Origin: Symbiodinium natans
Taxonomy: Eukaryota; Sar; Dinophyceae; Suessiales; Symbiodiniaceae
DNA: 35,000 nt
Reading direction: 5' to 3'
Assembly (NCBI GenBank): GCA_905221605.1
Contig: CAJNDS010000848.1
Location: 1 to 35,000, forward strand
Shown here: positions 24,366-35,000 of the stretch, piece after piece
Layout of the letters: every line of letters starts with the position of its first letter
Position numbering within the stretch: position 1 is the stretch's first letter
The notes under the pieces: model-generated
Database searches by the model: none
What the model was told of the DNA's origin: nothing
Seen by the model: only the letters and a program-made list of their open reading frames with translations
Program-made: the position numbers and the translations under genes

Positions 24366-27300
24366 CAGATTTGATTGGCCCATGCGTTCATTGGGCAATC
24401 CAACATACATACTAGATTTCAGTTGGTTTGCCAGGGCCAGGTTGACCCTAGCGTTGCTTCGCAAAACTGAGATTTACTCATGCTTTGGTGCTGTCCAACA
24501 AGACATTCCGCCCACAGCGTTCACTGGGGAATTCTGATTTGGTAGTGCTTTATTCGCCTTCGCTTGAACCGGTGCGTTCATTGGGGCTTAGACATGTTTG
24601 GAAGGGGTGGTTTCGACTTCCGTTGTCGCCAGTATTTTGGTCTATGTCGGAAGAAGAGGGCGAAAACAATTGAAATATTTGTGCTGCCGGCCGTGCCTTC
24701 TTTGCAGCATCAAAAGGGATCAAAGGCCGAGGCTGAGTGGCCGCATCGGTGGGAACCTAAGCTGAGATGCTGTGATGCCAATGCAGCACCGTGTGTAGGC
24801 CAGTGTAGGCTTCGCGCAGATATAGGTAGTTGTGCCGGCGTCTTCCAATCCCGTCGGCGTCTTCCAATCCCATAGATATGATGACATGAGGCTGCTGGCC
24901 ATGTGGGCTCGCCGCGCCAGTCTGCCTGCTCAGATTTCGAGAGCTGTGGCAGTTAACAAATCCATACTAAGCCCTATGATAAGTACAACCATGCCAATTT
25001 TGAACGCAACGTTTGCTGGCTCTGTGTACTGCCTGACCCATCCCTATCGCAGTGTGGAGAAGTAGCACGAAGGAGGGCAGTCCAGGTTGTGTGACAACCA
25101 CGGCAAGTACGTCCTTCTTTGTTGACAGCGTGTTTTCCGTACCGGTGTATTGCAAACCGCACCAGTCAACGCAAGTCAGCTCATGTCTCCCTTGCGGGAG
25201 GCAAGGCAGTCCCCTTGTGTTTGGCCGGTTATGGCTGCTGGCTGTCTACCAGGCATTGGCACGATCCGACACGGTTTGCATGTCGTTCTGCGGGTATGTG
25301 TGCTCGTTCTACAGTCGTGCGTCATCGCGATTTCACAGAGCTGCCTCGGCTTGATCCGCTTACACCAAAGCAAGGATGCGTATTTGCCATGCCAGTTTCA
25401 AGCGAATGAAGAGCGGACAGAGGTTGCACAAGTGATAGCCCTGTGGAGGCCCAGGACGCGGTGCCAGCCGTCGTCTCCGACGTTTTCAGTTTGTAACCCG
25501 ATTTGTGTGTTGAGAGGGCATGGACTGCTTGCAACAATGAGAAGATGAGAAGATAACGAGAAGCCATCGCAATTACTTTGGAGATTTCGGAAGGCACTCG
25601 AAAGTATGTAGAATGTCGATTCCGCTGTTTGTGAAGCATCCGTAGCTTCGAGTGTGGAAGACGACGTTGGTTCTTTTCACTCCAGACAGGTACATACAAT
25701 TTGCTCGGGCCCGAGAAAAAGTTGGTGAGTGTGCACGTGCACATACCTGTAGTGTGTTGCCTCACTCATGTCCTCATTCCCACACGGTCTGAGTCTGAGA
25801 GAGATTCTCACACCTCCTGGGCCAGATCCTGCACTCAATCCGACTCGATCCCAACAGTCCATTGGTCGTCTCATCACATTCTGTCCACTAAGGCTTTGCC
25901 CAACCTACGCTGTCAAATGGAAGGACAGCGCATTTGTGTAGCATGCACATGCCCACGTGCACGCTTGATTCAAGCGGGACGGTGTGAGGGTGAAATCTGC
26001 CAAGTGAACAATTTATCGTATGGTTTCGTTTTATTCCGGACAGTTCAGCACTTGTGAAATTCTACCACTAAAGTGGCAGTGGGATCTTCGCGACGACACG
26101 CCCGCAAGTGCATCGACAGTGCAAGTAGTCCATTGTATCCATCGTCGCTCGGTATACATTCTCAGGAGCAGCAGGGCCTTGGCACAGATGGCACCTCGAA
26201 TTGGTTCGGTGCTTGGTGTATACTGATTGGGACGCGAAAGGATCTGCTCGCGGAACCTGTGACAGATTCTGATTTCGGCCGTTTTCTTTTCCTCCCTCCC
26301 CCTGCCCTCCTCCCCTCCCCCTCCCTCCCCTCCCACCTGCCTCCCGCACGTTGGCAGGTCGGCTCGCTGGCCTGTGATGCGGGATGCTTGCCAATGTTTC
26401 GTGGTGATTTGTGTTAAGGCGTTATGCTACAGCCATTCGGATTCTGGCTGGGAGTTGAACTTGGATTGAGTCAGTCCCACTAAGGACAATGACATGATTT
26501 TTTTGTAGGCGCTGGCACCACGACGCCTTGCGAATTGGATGAACAACGCTGGAGCACCCCACAGCCCAGCGACTCACTGCAAAGAGTCCGAGTTCGGCTG
26601 AAGCAGGACGATCCTCGCAAGTCTGCAGTCGCAGCCCGGAAGTTCCATCCCTTCGCTATGACCATTCATCCCACGGGAGAAAAGAGCATGCGCAATGCTC
26701 GTGACTGTCCCGGTGTTTGGAGCCTCGGATGGTGGCCGGCTGTCCAAATGTCAGGTGGATGTCAACATGCTGCTGAAAGATCGAAGCGATATCAGATGTC
26801 GAGAGCCACAGCTGCCACATGGATACGCTCGATCCTCGTGACGTCTGGTGACTGTCGGTGTTGTGATTGCGGAACCCGCCCAGCAGCATCCATCTCGTCA
26901 TCAAACAGTTCGCACAAACAGGGGAGCACGTGAGGCGGTCATTTGCAGATCCGGCATCCCCTTGTGCAGACAAACCGATGTCCGCTTAGAGTGCTCCTAA
27001 ATGAGCTTACTGAGGACATCCTGCAGCAGGGACGGTTTGACGCATCCTGGCTGCCTACTTATTCTAGGCTAGGCCAGGAGCAGTACCTCACACAGAAACT
27101 TGCTTGCAGGCACAACGGGCTTTTTTTAGGTCGCGTGATTTACCTGAGGTCCTCTGCCTGCAAGAAGTAGAAGTCACCGAGTTGGAGTCGTGCCTTCTCC
27201 AAATTCAGTGTCGTTGAGGGTCTGCTTTGTTGTACTGTTCTACTATTGTAGCACCCAAGATCAGGCAACGATTTGTGAGTGTGCGTCTTTGAAATACAAG

Positions 27301-27994
27301 GGATAACCTTACATGGGCTACAGCCTTGGTCTCGCTGCCTTCTTTGTCTGAGCCAACAGGATTGTCGCGGCAGCTCAGAAGCATTGGGATAAGAGTGGAT
27401 GAGGGTATATTGAGGTTGTATAGACAGTAGGATCAGTATGCGCGGAAAGTATGGTCGCTGCTTGTCGAAGTCCAGTGCCTGGCAAAGAGCGCTTGCAGCT
27501 CTGTCTGACACAAAACGACTGAACCACCGAAACGCCTTTGACTCTATACGTCTGTCTCTTCCCAGAAGACCTCTGAGCAACCTACGCAATCTCAGATTTG
27601 ACGCGGAGAATTGTGTCGCACAAGCCGAAGCACTTGAGGACTTGGGAAGTGAATATCAGGCGAACTACTTCAAGCATGCGCGGAGACCGCCGGATGGCAG
27701 CTGGTTAGCAAATGACAACACGTGGGAAGTGTTGCAACTGTTCTTTTCTGCTCTTCAAATTCTAATTTCCTGGCATGTATGAGGCAGTCTCGGTCCCACT
27801 GAGTGTGTGCATTGTGTCCGTTTCAGTTCGCATGCCATTCGCTGACGGGACTTTGTGACCGTCGGGCTGGGCTGCGGAAGAAGGTTTACTGGAGGGGCTT
27901 AGGGCGTTGAACTCGGATATTGCAGGGGTTGCCGCAGATTGTATGGATGCGGTGGCGGTACCGTGGTTCTGGACATTCTGCAGGAGCCCGCCGG
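24366..27994. other. Long intergenic region, no gene supported
   Basis: Includes a 17-base duplication CGGCGTCTTCCAATCCC (24836 and 24855) and a pyrimidine tract at 26289-26345. Frames up to about 150 codons occur on both strands without recognisable domains. I find no RNA gene or transposase. Confidence 0.5.
26289..26345. repeat. C/T-rich polypyrimidine tract
   Basis: CTCCCTCCCCCTGCCCTCC and similar blocks form nearly pure + strand pyrimidine for about 55 bases. Confidence 0.8.
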
Positions 27995-28180
27995 AGTGCC
28001 CAGCCCCAGAGTCTCCCTAGAGTGCCCAACCTGCCCAACCCCAGAGTGTCCCGGAGTGCCCAGCCCCAGAATCTGCCTGGAATGCCCAAATCCAGAGTGT
28101 CCCTTCCACGCTCCCTGAACCCACAATGTCCCCAAAGTGCCCAGAGTGTCCCTGGAGTGTCGAAACCCAGAGTATCTCTA
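27995..28180. repeat. Minisatellite, about seven units of 20-34 bp
   Basis: Units of AGTGCCCAGCCCCAGAGT then CTCCCTGG recur with variation (AGTGCCCAACC, AATGCCCAAATCC, AGTGTCGAAACCC). Unit lengths are irregular and multiples of three are not kept. Confidence 0.8.
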
Positions 28181-30567
28181 CCAAGAGAGGGTGGGGAGGT
28201 TCGAAGTGAAATGATTTTTATTGCCCGGATGGTCTGTTTGGAGAAGATGGAGAGGCAAGCTGTCGAGCATGTCATTGCGTAACATGCGCCTCTCTTCGGT
28301 CTAGGGCTCGCCGGGCTCGGCGGGCTCGCGTTTAAAGCTCAGGGCCTCGGCTCCTTCATAAGTTCCAAAGCGCGAACCGAAGTGTGCTACAACTCCAGGC
28401 GGTGCCAATCAGCTTTGCCTTGCTGAAACCAAGCCAAGTCACTCAAGTGCGTGATGCACTCCTCGCCCTCAATGGAAGGAGTTGGCTTGTTTGTGGCTTT
28501 GGGGGTTGTCACGTCTTCTGACTGCATCTGATTGTTGTACTGTCGTACCCTTCCGAAATCCAGCCACTTGCGATGGTCGAACGAGGTTTGCTGATTGCTG
28601 TGAAAAGAAGCACCTTCAAAGAGGCTCAGTGGAAGGTGGGCGAGTATCAAGGCGCGAGCCATCGCATTCCTTTTTTCCTTGATTGGTAGCCGTAGTAGCC
28701 CCTAAATTCACAAACGTTGCACAGGACATAGTCCTGCATTGCGCAGGCCCTCAAGCTACAGCTTTGGGTTCCCAAAGGAAGATCTGAGAGATAAATGTTC
28801 CCGAGCCCTTGAGCGATATGAAACGTTCCCGCTGAGAGGCTTCGCAGTTGGAGGCAGCCGGGGCACTCTGTCACCAAAGCCTTGTCGTGCTTTCTTCGAC
28901 TCTTCGATAGCCCTTTGCAGGAAGAATGCTCACACTTGCAAACGCTTGCGCGCGCCGCCTCGGCAGGCCCAGAATCATGGAGGGTCCCAGGAAGGTCCCA
29001 GGGGTCCCAGAAAAGTCTGACCTGCGCGGCGTGGCCTTTTTGGGCAGGTCCTGCAGGGCCGGGGGGGTGAGGGGTTGTACAGAAACGGACAGGATGGAGG
29101 CTCTTGTTGCCCCTAGCAGTTGTGTGGCACAGGAGTGGACCTGGAGCACCCTTGTGGGGCGAAGGTTCGCGTGGTCAATGGCCACATGAAAGGCTCGGCA
29201 CCTTGAAGCGTAGTGCAGCCTGTCTCTGAGCAGCATGCCCATTCAATCCCATCCAGCCCATCCTCTAGTATGTCTGAAAGCCTTCGCTTTCTTCACCAGG
29301 CTGGATGAGGAACTCTCATGATACCATGGCCTTCTACCCAGAACCGCGTACTTCTCCAATCTGCGGCAATGTCAAGACGCCCAACCTAAACAACCATCCC
29401 CAACGGGACAGGACAGCAAAAATCGTCGCGAAACCCCAAACCCTATAGGAAAAGAAGGATTCGTATTTGGCCTTTCCCTTTGAGCACCAAAAGGCGGCCG
29501 TCCTGCGCAACTCCAAGCCTTCGCTGACTTCGCCTCTGCGGACTGAGGGGATCTGAAGGGATCCACAGTGGTTGACGTGATACCAAGGATGTTCGGGAAA
29601 GATTCCAGGTTATTGAGTTCTTTTGGGTGCCAAGCGTGAGGGCGCTATTGGTTGCAAGGGGGTTAATATATTTGTGGAAATGTCAACTTTTGCGTCCATT
29701 GACATGATTGCTTTTCAATGGCCTCCCGGACGGTTGAGGAGAATAATTCTGCATGACCATATGACTGTAAGCCCCCCAAGGCTAGAGCGGCTGGGGGAAG
29801 TGTCTGAGTGTTCTCGCCGCATATGGCTGAGAGTTGGGCGGTTGTGCAGGATGTCATCAGAATATGGCAATTTGGTTCAGGGAGGGAAAGTGGAAGCTGC
29901 TCAGCACTTGGAAGGAAGGCATCTAGGCCTTGATTGCCGGCACAGGGCCTGCAGAAGATTCTGCGAACCTGTGCCAGTCTTCTATGTTGTTGATGAAGGA
30001 AGTTTAAATCGTTCGGGTTTGAGCGCACAGCCTGTAACCTACAGCTCTCGACATCCCCATGTGCTTCAGCTGAAGTCTTTCGCCAGGAGAGTTCTGCAGA
30101 TGTGGAGATCCTGACCGTGCGGGCCCTGTGCATTGTTGTTGGCCGACGTCGGTATCCATAGCGAACAGCAAAGCCCCGCATATGGACCTTCGTAGGTACT
30201 GGCGCAAAGTGTAAGCGGGTTGCGCATGTGCACAGATACCATCCGGCACAGACTTCGTAGCAGCTATTCGCTGTTTTGTGTGGATCCGGCGGACGCCGAT
30301 ATTCACATGCACTGCTGAAGGCAGATTTCAACGAAGACTTTGCGGAACAGGGACGAAGTGAAGGCAGGTCTGTTGAAGCATAGTCTTCAGGACTGGGTTG
30401 CCGAGTCAAGGTCATCTTTCAGCAGCGCATCTATTTTGGGACTCAGCCGAGGCGTGAGATACAACGTGTGTCCTTGACTACGGACCTCACCTAAACAACC
30501 CTCCACATCCTCCACGAGATGATCTTAGCATGGACCGAAGGATAGGCCACTTCTTTGGGTTCAGTGT
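28181..30567. other. Intergenic region, no gene supported
   Basis: A 250-codon minus-strand frame at 29663-30415 overlaps a 163-codon plus-strand frame at 29623-30114. Neither shows domains, signal peptide or protein-like composition, so no CDS is called. Confidence 0.45.
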
Positions 30568-30602
30568 GCATCTCTGCATCTCTGCATCTCTGCATCTCTG
30601 CA
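30568..30602. repeat. (GCATCTCT)4 microsatellite
   Basis: Four perfect eight-base units followed by GCAAT. Confidence 0.9.
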
Positions 30603-33301
30603 ATTCTGATGCCTCAATGAGTCCGCTACCTTTGAAAGATGGGCCATCCGATGAATACTGCTTGTAAGACAGAATATGCTTCTTCAACAGCTTGTTAACA
30701 GAAAGGGCTTGATTAGAATTGACTATGACTACCCTGAGTACCGGGGTTAAGTCGAGACGAGTTGTGTAAAGTCGCCGCCCGATACCGTGACCTTGGGGAT
30801 CTACACAGAGCGGCCAACAAAATGTAGGGTTGGGAAGGTATATGCGGTGACCCACCACAGATTTAGCCTGGGTCGGGAAGGCATGCTGTAGTGGTGCCAG
30901 TTGATTCTATTCTAGAATTTCATACATGATTGCGGGTTAAAGAGCGAGGGAGGATTGCTGACTGGCCCGGCTGCGCACCCGAGTAGCGCCCTCACGTTGT
31001 AGTGTCTTGGCCATCTTGCAGGCATCATTAGATGTCCGTTTGCGCAAGATGATCGGCGGTCTGCAACTCAGGAGCAGGGGTATGTCACACGATTGCTGGT
31101 TCGGATTGAGACATGGCTGATATGGTTGCAGCATGGCTAGGAAGCTTTCTATCTTTGGCCCCTCTCCTGCATCGAGCGACACGGGGTAGATGCCATCTCG
31201 AACCCACCGAGGTGTATGTAGAAGCTCTAGGACTCTAGGAGAAGGCTGTATATACGTGGCAGGGTCAATGTGGGAGGAGCGGATGCCGAGCGGTTCGCCG
31301 CTCTAGCTGGCAATGGAATCGGCACAGACACAGTAGTTTCAAAGTTGACTCATGTCACCTTCAAGCAAGTTCCCAGACAGAGGCATTACTTCACGCTCTC
31401 GCGCGCCCTTGACTTGCCTCAAGTCTCACGCCCCCCGAACAAGCAGGCGCAGCGGGAATCGGTTGTGCTTCGAACATTTCAAGATGTGGCGTGACATGCG
31501 TGCACTTTGTTTGTGAGGTTGTGTGCAGTGCCACGCAAAGTACGCACGGTGCAAGTAGAGGTATCGCAGCGCGGGCTTCTGCTGCATTGATACGATATCC
31601 GAAGAGAGATATCAACCCTGACAGTGTCATGCTAATGTTTGTAACTGCTTCAGTCACCTGGCATGTTTTCACAGATGTCCTTGCAGGAGGAGGGCCAGTC
31701 GTCGGGCAAAGGCTGCTGCTTTTGGGGCGAATTAGCAGTATCGTGTTGACAGTTGACAGGTTCAGCGTTTAGCACAATCTTCCTGGCCAACATGGCACCT
31801 GTCAGTGTCAGCAGCGTAGAGTCATGCATGTTCATGCATGTTCGCAGCACGCAAGCCCCTGATGCTGATGCGCCCCTTCTACTCGCATGTATCTTGACTA
31901 GGACCAGACGGCTTTGCTTATGACACGCTGAGCTTAAAAGCCCTTAAGTCCAGATGCCAGGAAAAATCGACTACATCTGGGTGCGAGAGCGGACAAAGGA
32001 CTTCAGTGAAAATCAATCAAAGGCAAGCACACGACCACATGTTGTCATGAAGCCGTAGATGGACTGCTACGGCCAGTCTGCTAGTGCCAGCGGCAGTAGG
32101 GTTTGCATGCTTGCTAAGTGGCTGACTTCTGCAGGAGTTCCAGGCAGCCCTCGTGTCTGATCCGCTGTCAAGAAGACCCTCGGCCCTCATTCGGACGGTT
32201 TGACCGAAACCTTTCAAGCCTTTCACTGTTGAGAGAGCGCAGTGCACGTGCAACGAGAGCCCTGCATTTCGCACGCGCACGATCTCCTGTAGGGGCGATT
32301 ATCGATAGCCATCGCAGCTGCGACGTTACTGGAGATTGGCCAAGTGATCACGGATGTCCCCTCGGCTGCAGCTTCAGCTCGGGTTGGGCACTTCTGTTAA
32401 GTAAATCATCGCGAAAGGCTTCGCGCAAGTTCTGTGCAAAATGAGGCCGTTTCTACAAGGACTCACTGTGGATGCGTATATGTCATATATGGATTGCTAG
32501 TATGGCTTCGGATTTTGGAAAATTTGTTGGTGGGTGTAAGTCTCCGGGAAGAACGTCGTACCGGTCGTCCCATGATGCCAGTCCGAAAGCAAATCTGCAA
32601 GGACAGAAGAAGTAGAAGGCGCCTCCAGTCCCAGGTCCTGTGAAAGCTCTGATTTTGGCAAGATCAAGAACATGTCAGATGTCCGCCAAAATATGCCTTG
32701 ACACGTCGACTTGACTTGAGCCACTGCAGGTGAGGCCTTCAGCGTTCAACTCCGGCCCAGGCTCTAGAAATGCCTTGGGCCCAAGCTGAAGTGTGCCTCC
32801 GAGCTTACGGGTGCCCAGAGATGACGCCACCTTGAAGCCTAGGGAAGACCTTTTGGGTTTGAACCCGATGGCCTAGGTGGAATTTCTGGCGGTCCATGTT
32901 GTGATTGTACCCTTAGACGAATTCAGGCACACTATGTCACAAATTAGCTGCTTGGGCAGATCTGCATCTCCCGCTGTTTTTCTTGCTGCTGTTACCCACG
33001 CAGCACGCGAGACGAAAAAGGACTCTTGTGTGGAGGGCCACTCGTACGGCTCCAGTAGGATACATATTCACACCACACTCGATCTCGCGCGAAGTGCGAA
33101 CCGAGGTGCCCTGAAGAACGCCCAACAACTTGATCCCTCAACCCAAAACGGCACGAAACCTAGCGATTTGGAGGAAAAGCATTATGAAGAAGATTTCACT
33201 CTTTGTTACATTGTGTTTCGCTTTCTGCAAGTGAGTGTGACAACATGTGTTAACTCGGAGTCTAAGCCCTTAAAGGTCAGGTCCGCAACTCGCAACCCGT
33301 A
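30603..33301. other. Intergenic region, no gene supported
   Basis: No ORF with recognisable domains, no RNA gene. A small duplication CATGCATGTT occurs at about 31825-31846. Confidence 0.5.
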
Positions 33302-33525
33302 AAGAAACAAAAGCGCTGTAAATACCAGTGTTTTGGGCATGGTCGCGAATCCGTGTGCAGTATGTTGCACAAAGAGGCGACAACGCTCTGTACACCAGTG
33401 TTTCTGGCATGGTCGCGAAAGGCATGGGCGCTTGTGACAACGTGTCTTTTTCCACATCCTTGCGCAGGTTGTTGTACAAAGAGGCGACAACGCTGTTAAC
33501 ACCAGTGTTGTGGGCATGGACGCAA
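33302..33525. repeat. Minisatellite, three units of about 50-58 bp
   Basis: Copies at 33302-33349, 33363-33420 and 33470-33525 share GAGGCGACAACGCT (the latter two), TACACCAGTGTT and GGGCATGGTCGCGAA. About 50 bases of unique DNA separate the second and third. Confidence 0.8.
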
Positions 33526-35000
33526 TATGAATGACGTTCTTATCACCCCCCTCCCCCGCCGCCCCCACTCCTCTCACCCAGTTGAGCAACACCTGAAAAA
33601 CCTTCAACAGGCTGAAAACCCCGAAGAACGCCCCATGGAATTGGGGCCCTATGCACCGGCCAGCAGCTAACAATCCCTGCTCCTAATTGCCCGCAGATTC
33701 TGTAGCCTGAGTTAAAGCTGCTGGTCCTTCACACTGTGCAAAAACGACCGCTGGTTGAGAGTTGTTGCCCTTAGTGCCGTGCTTGGCTGTGCCTCGTGTT
33801 GCGCGTTGTGCTGACACGTGCGGCTCCAGAATCCGAGCGCTCACGGCTGCGCGGGTGCGCGCGCTCCAAAGTGGACTCTGTTGCTTTCAACGGTACCTTG
33901 GCTGTGCAAAAGCTGCAGCGAGCCAAAGCGAGCCAGAGTGATTATCACATGCAGCTGCTGCAGTCTACACCCTACAGCTTTGCTACAACTTCTGCCACAG
34001 CTTAGCGACGCGGAACAGCAGCGGATCAGCGCTTGGCCTGTTAAGGTGTACGATGAGTGCTGGCTCCATCGAAGAATGGGCGCAGAAGGCCATTCTTTTG
34101 CCCGTGCATTGCACATGTACTGCAATTTGCAAATTAGGGGACTTCGCATTAATATGAGCTGTGCCGACAGGACAGCCTGCAGGCCTTGTTCAACCGAATC
34201 GACTCGAACTGTGATGGCCCTGAGCTGAGATGGGAGGATGGGAGTGGCATCGATAAATATTGCAGACATTTGCAGACTCAATCGCAAACTCGGCATCCCG
34301 AATGTCGTGGCGGCATGTTGCGGCCAGTTGGTGGAAGCTTGCCGGTTGTCTCACTCCGTCGCATTCCCATATCTTCACATGACCAAAGTTCCAAGGCATG
34401 ATCCATGATGTCTGTGTGTAGCAAAGGGACCCTGAGCACCGACGAGCTGCGGCGCGCACTCTGTGCTATTGGCCTCAAGAGTGCAGACGCCGCTCTGTCG
34501 CAAATTGTCGCACGTGGCGGATCGCTGTGAGTTTGCATATGGACCTTTAGTACTGGTAGGACAGTTCAAGATATGGTCGTAGAGGCATAGCTTGCGAAAC
34601 TGTACTTGGTACCGACGGTTTCTGAACTGGTATCAGCTGCGCGACATCCACAGACAGCGGGCATAGCGCCACTTCAGACACACTCTGCAAGACACTGTGC
34701 ATCCGCGGGCATCTGCATCATGACAAGGTGACCACGATCTACAAGATCATGGTGTCTTCGGCAGCAGTGAGACGTCCGATTGCGTGATGCTGCGTGAGGA
34801 GTTGTAGTGCCGGCGTGAGTGCAACAATGCAATTCGTCCTGGTTTCTCCTGCAGTATCGTGTCAAGTGACCTTTTGAAAACGGAAAGGCTTACAAATCTT
34901 AATCCCAGGTAGATCGCAACTCTGCACTTTCAGTTTTTCAGGGCAGGCAGGGCACCATGTTTTTCACTGGTTCCGGTTCAGGATCAGAGACACACACACA
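33526..35000. other. Intergenic region to window end, no gene supported
   Basis: Overlapping open frames at 33818-34296 on opposite strands have no recognisable domain. The window closes in a short (CA)n. Confidence 0.5.

Noticed and set aside
27438-27782. 114-codon frame with WQRALAALSD resembling a PPR repeat
   Set aside because: A single weak motif match with no second repeat unit; could be chance.
32707-32720. Antisense TGGCTCAAG, a possible second spliced-leader relic
   Set aside because: Only nine bases match; a nine-base match is expected by chance at this scale.

Overview
The window looks like nuclear DNA of a dinoflagellate alveolate (Symbiodiniaceae-like or a relative; I cannot name the species). 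Supporting signs are long GC-rich retroelement ORFs rich in Gly/Lys/Ala with CCCH zinc fingers, TTTAGGG telomere-type repeats, a near-match to the dinoflagellate trans-spliced leader at 14799-14815, and about 21 kb of gene-poor DNA full of micro- and minisatellites. No bacterial operon signals, rRNA, tRNA or CRISPR array were found.

Region 1 (about 1-8931, + strand) is a Ty3/gypsy-type LTR-retrotransposon polyprotein whose 5' end lies outside the window. In order it carries a CCCH zinc-finger Gag tail, a retropepsin-like protease, a Cys-rich zinc-ribbon-like segment, the C-terminal part of reverse transcriptase (thumb/connection), RNase H, an unassigned segment with a second zinc ribbon, integrase (HHCC, D,D35E, SH3-like tail), a possible degenerate methyltransferase-like module, and last the RT fingers and palm with an intact YVDD. 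The two RT halves are therefore in reversed order and about 5.5 kb apart. The polyprotein is split over three frames by three apparent one-base indels, each in a homopolymer (417-421, 4576-4579, 5478-5480). These may be assembly errors or early decay.

Region 2 (about 8932-14014, + strand) holds a second coding block after a 0.4 kb GC-rich spacer. It begins with a Tpt1/KptA-type RNA 2'-phosphotransferase whose Arg-His-Arg-Arg residues all look present. After an in-frame TGA comes an acidic/coiled-coil continuation, and after one more frame change a protein of about 1,090 residues with a C2H2 finger, RanBP2-like fingers, a transmembrane helix, a SWIM finger and a single-HKD phospholipase-D-type domain. 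A GC-rich hairpin-forming motif recurs six times through this block, in both spacer and coding DNA. Whether region 2 is cargo of the same element or a separate unit cannot be settled here. An RNA-repair enzyme and a PLD-type nuclease-like domain beside a permuted retroelement is the most unusual content of the window.

Region 3 (14015-35000) has no gene I can support. It contains the spliced-leader relic, a large TATG/TA microsatellite, several purine-strand tracts, two interstitial telomere-type patches, four minisatellite families and otherwise featureless sequence of lower GC.
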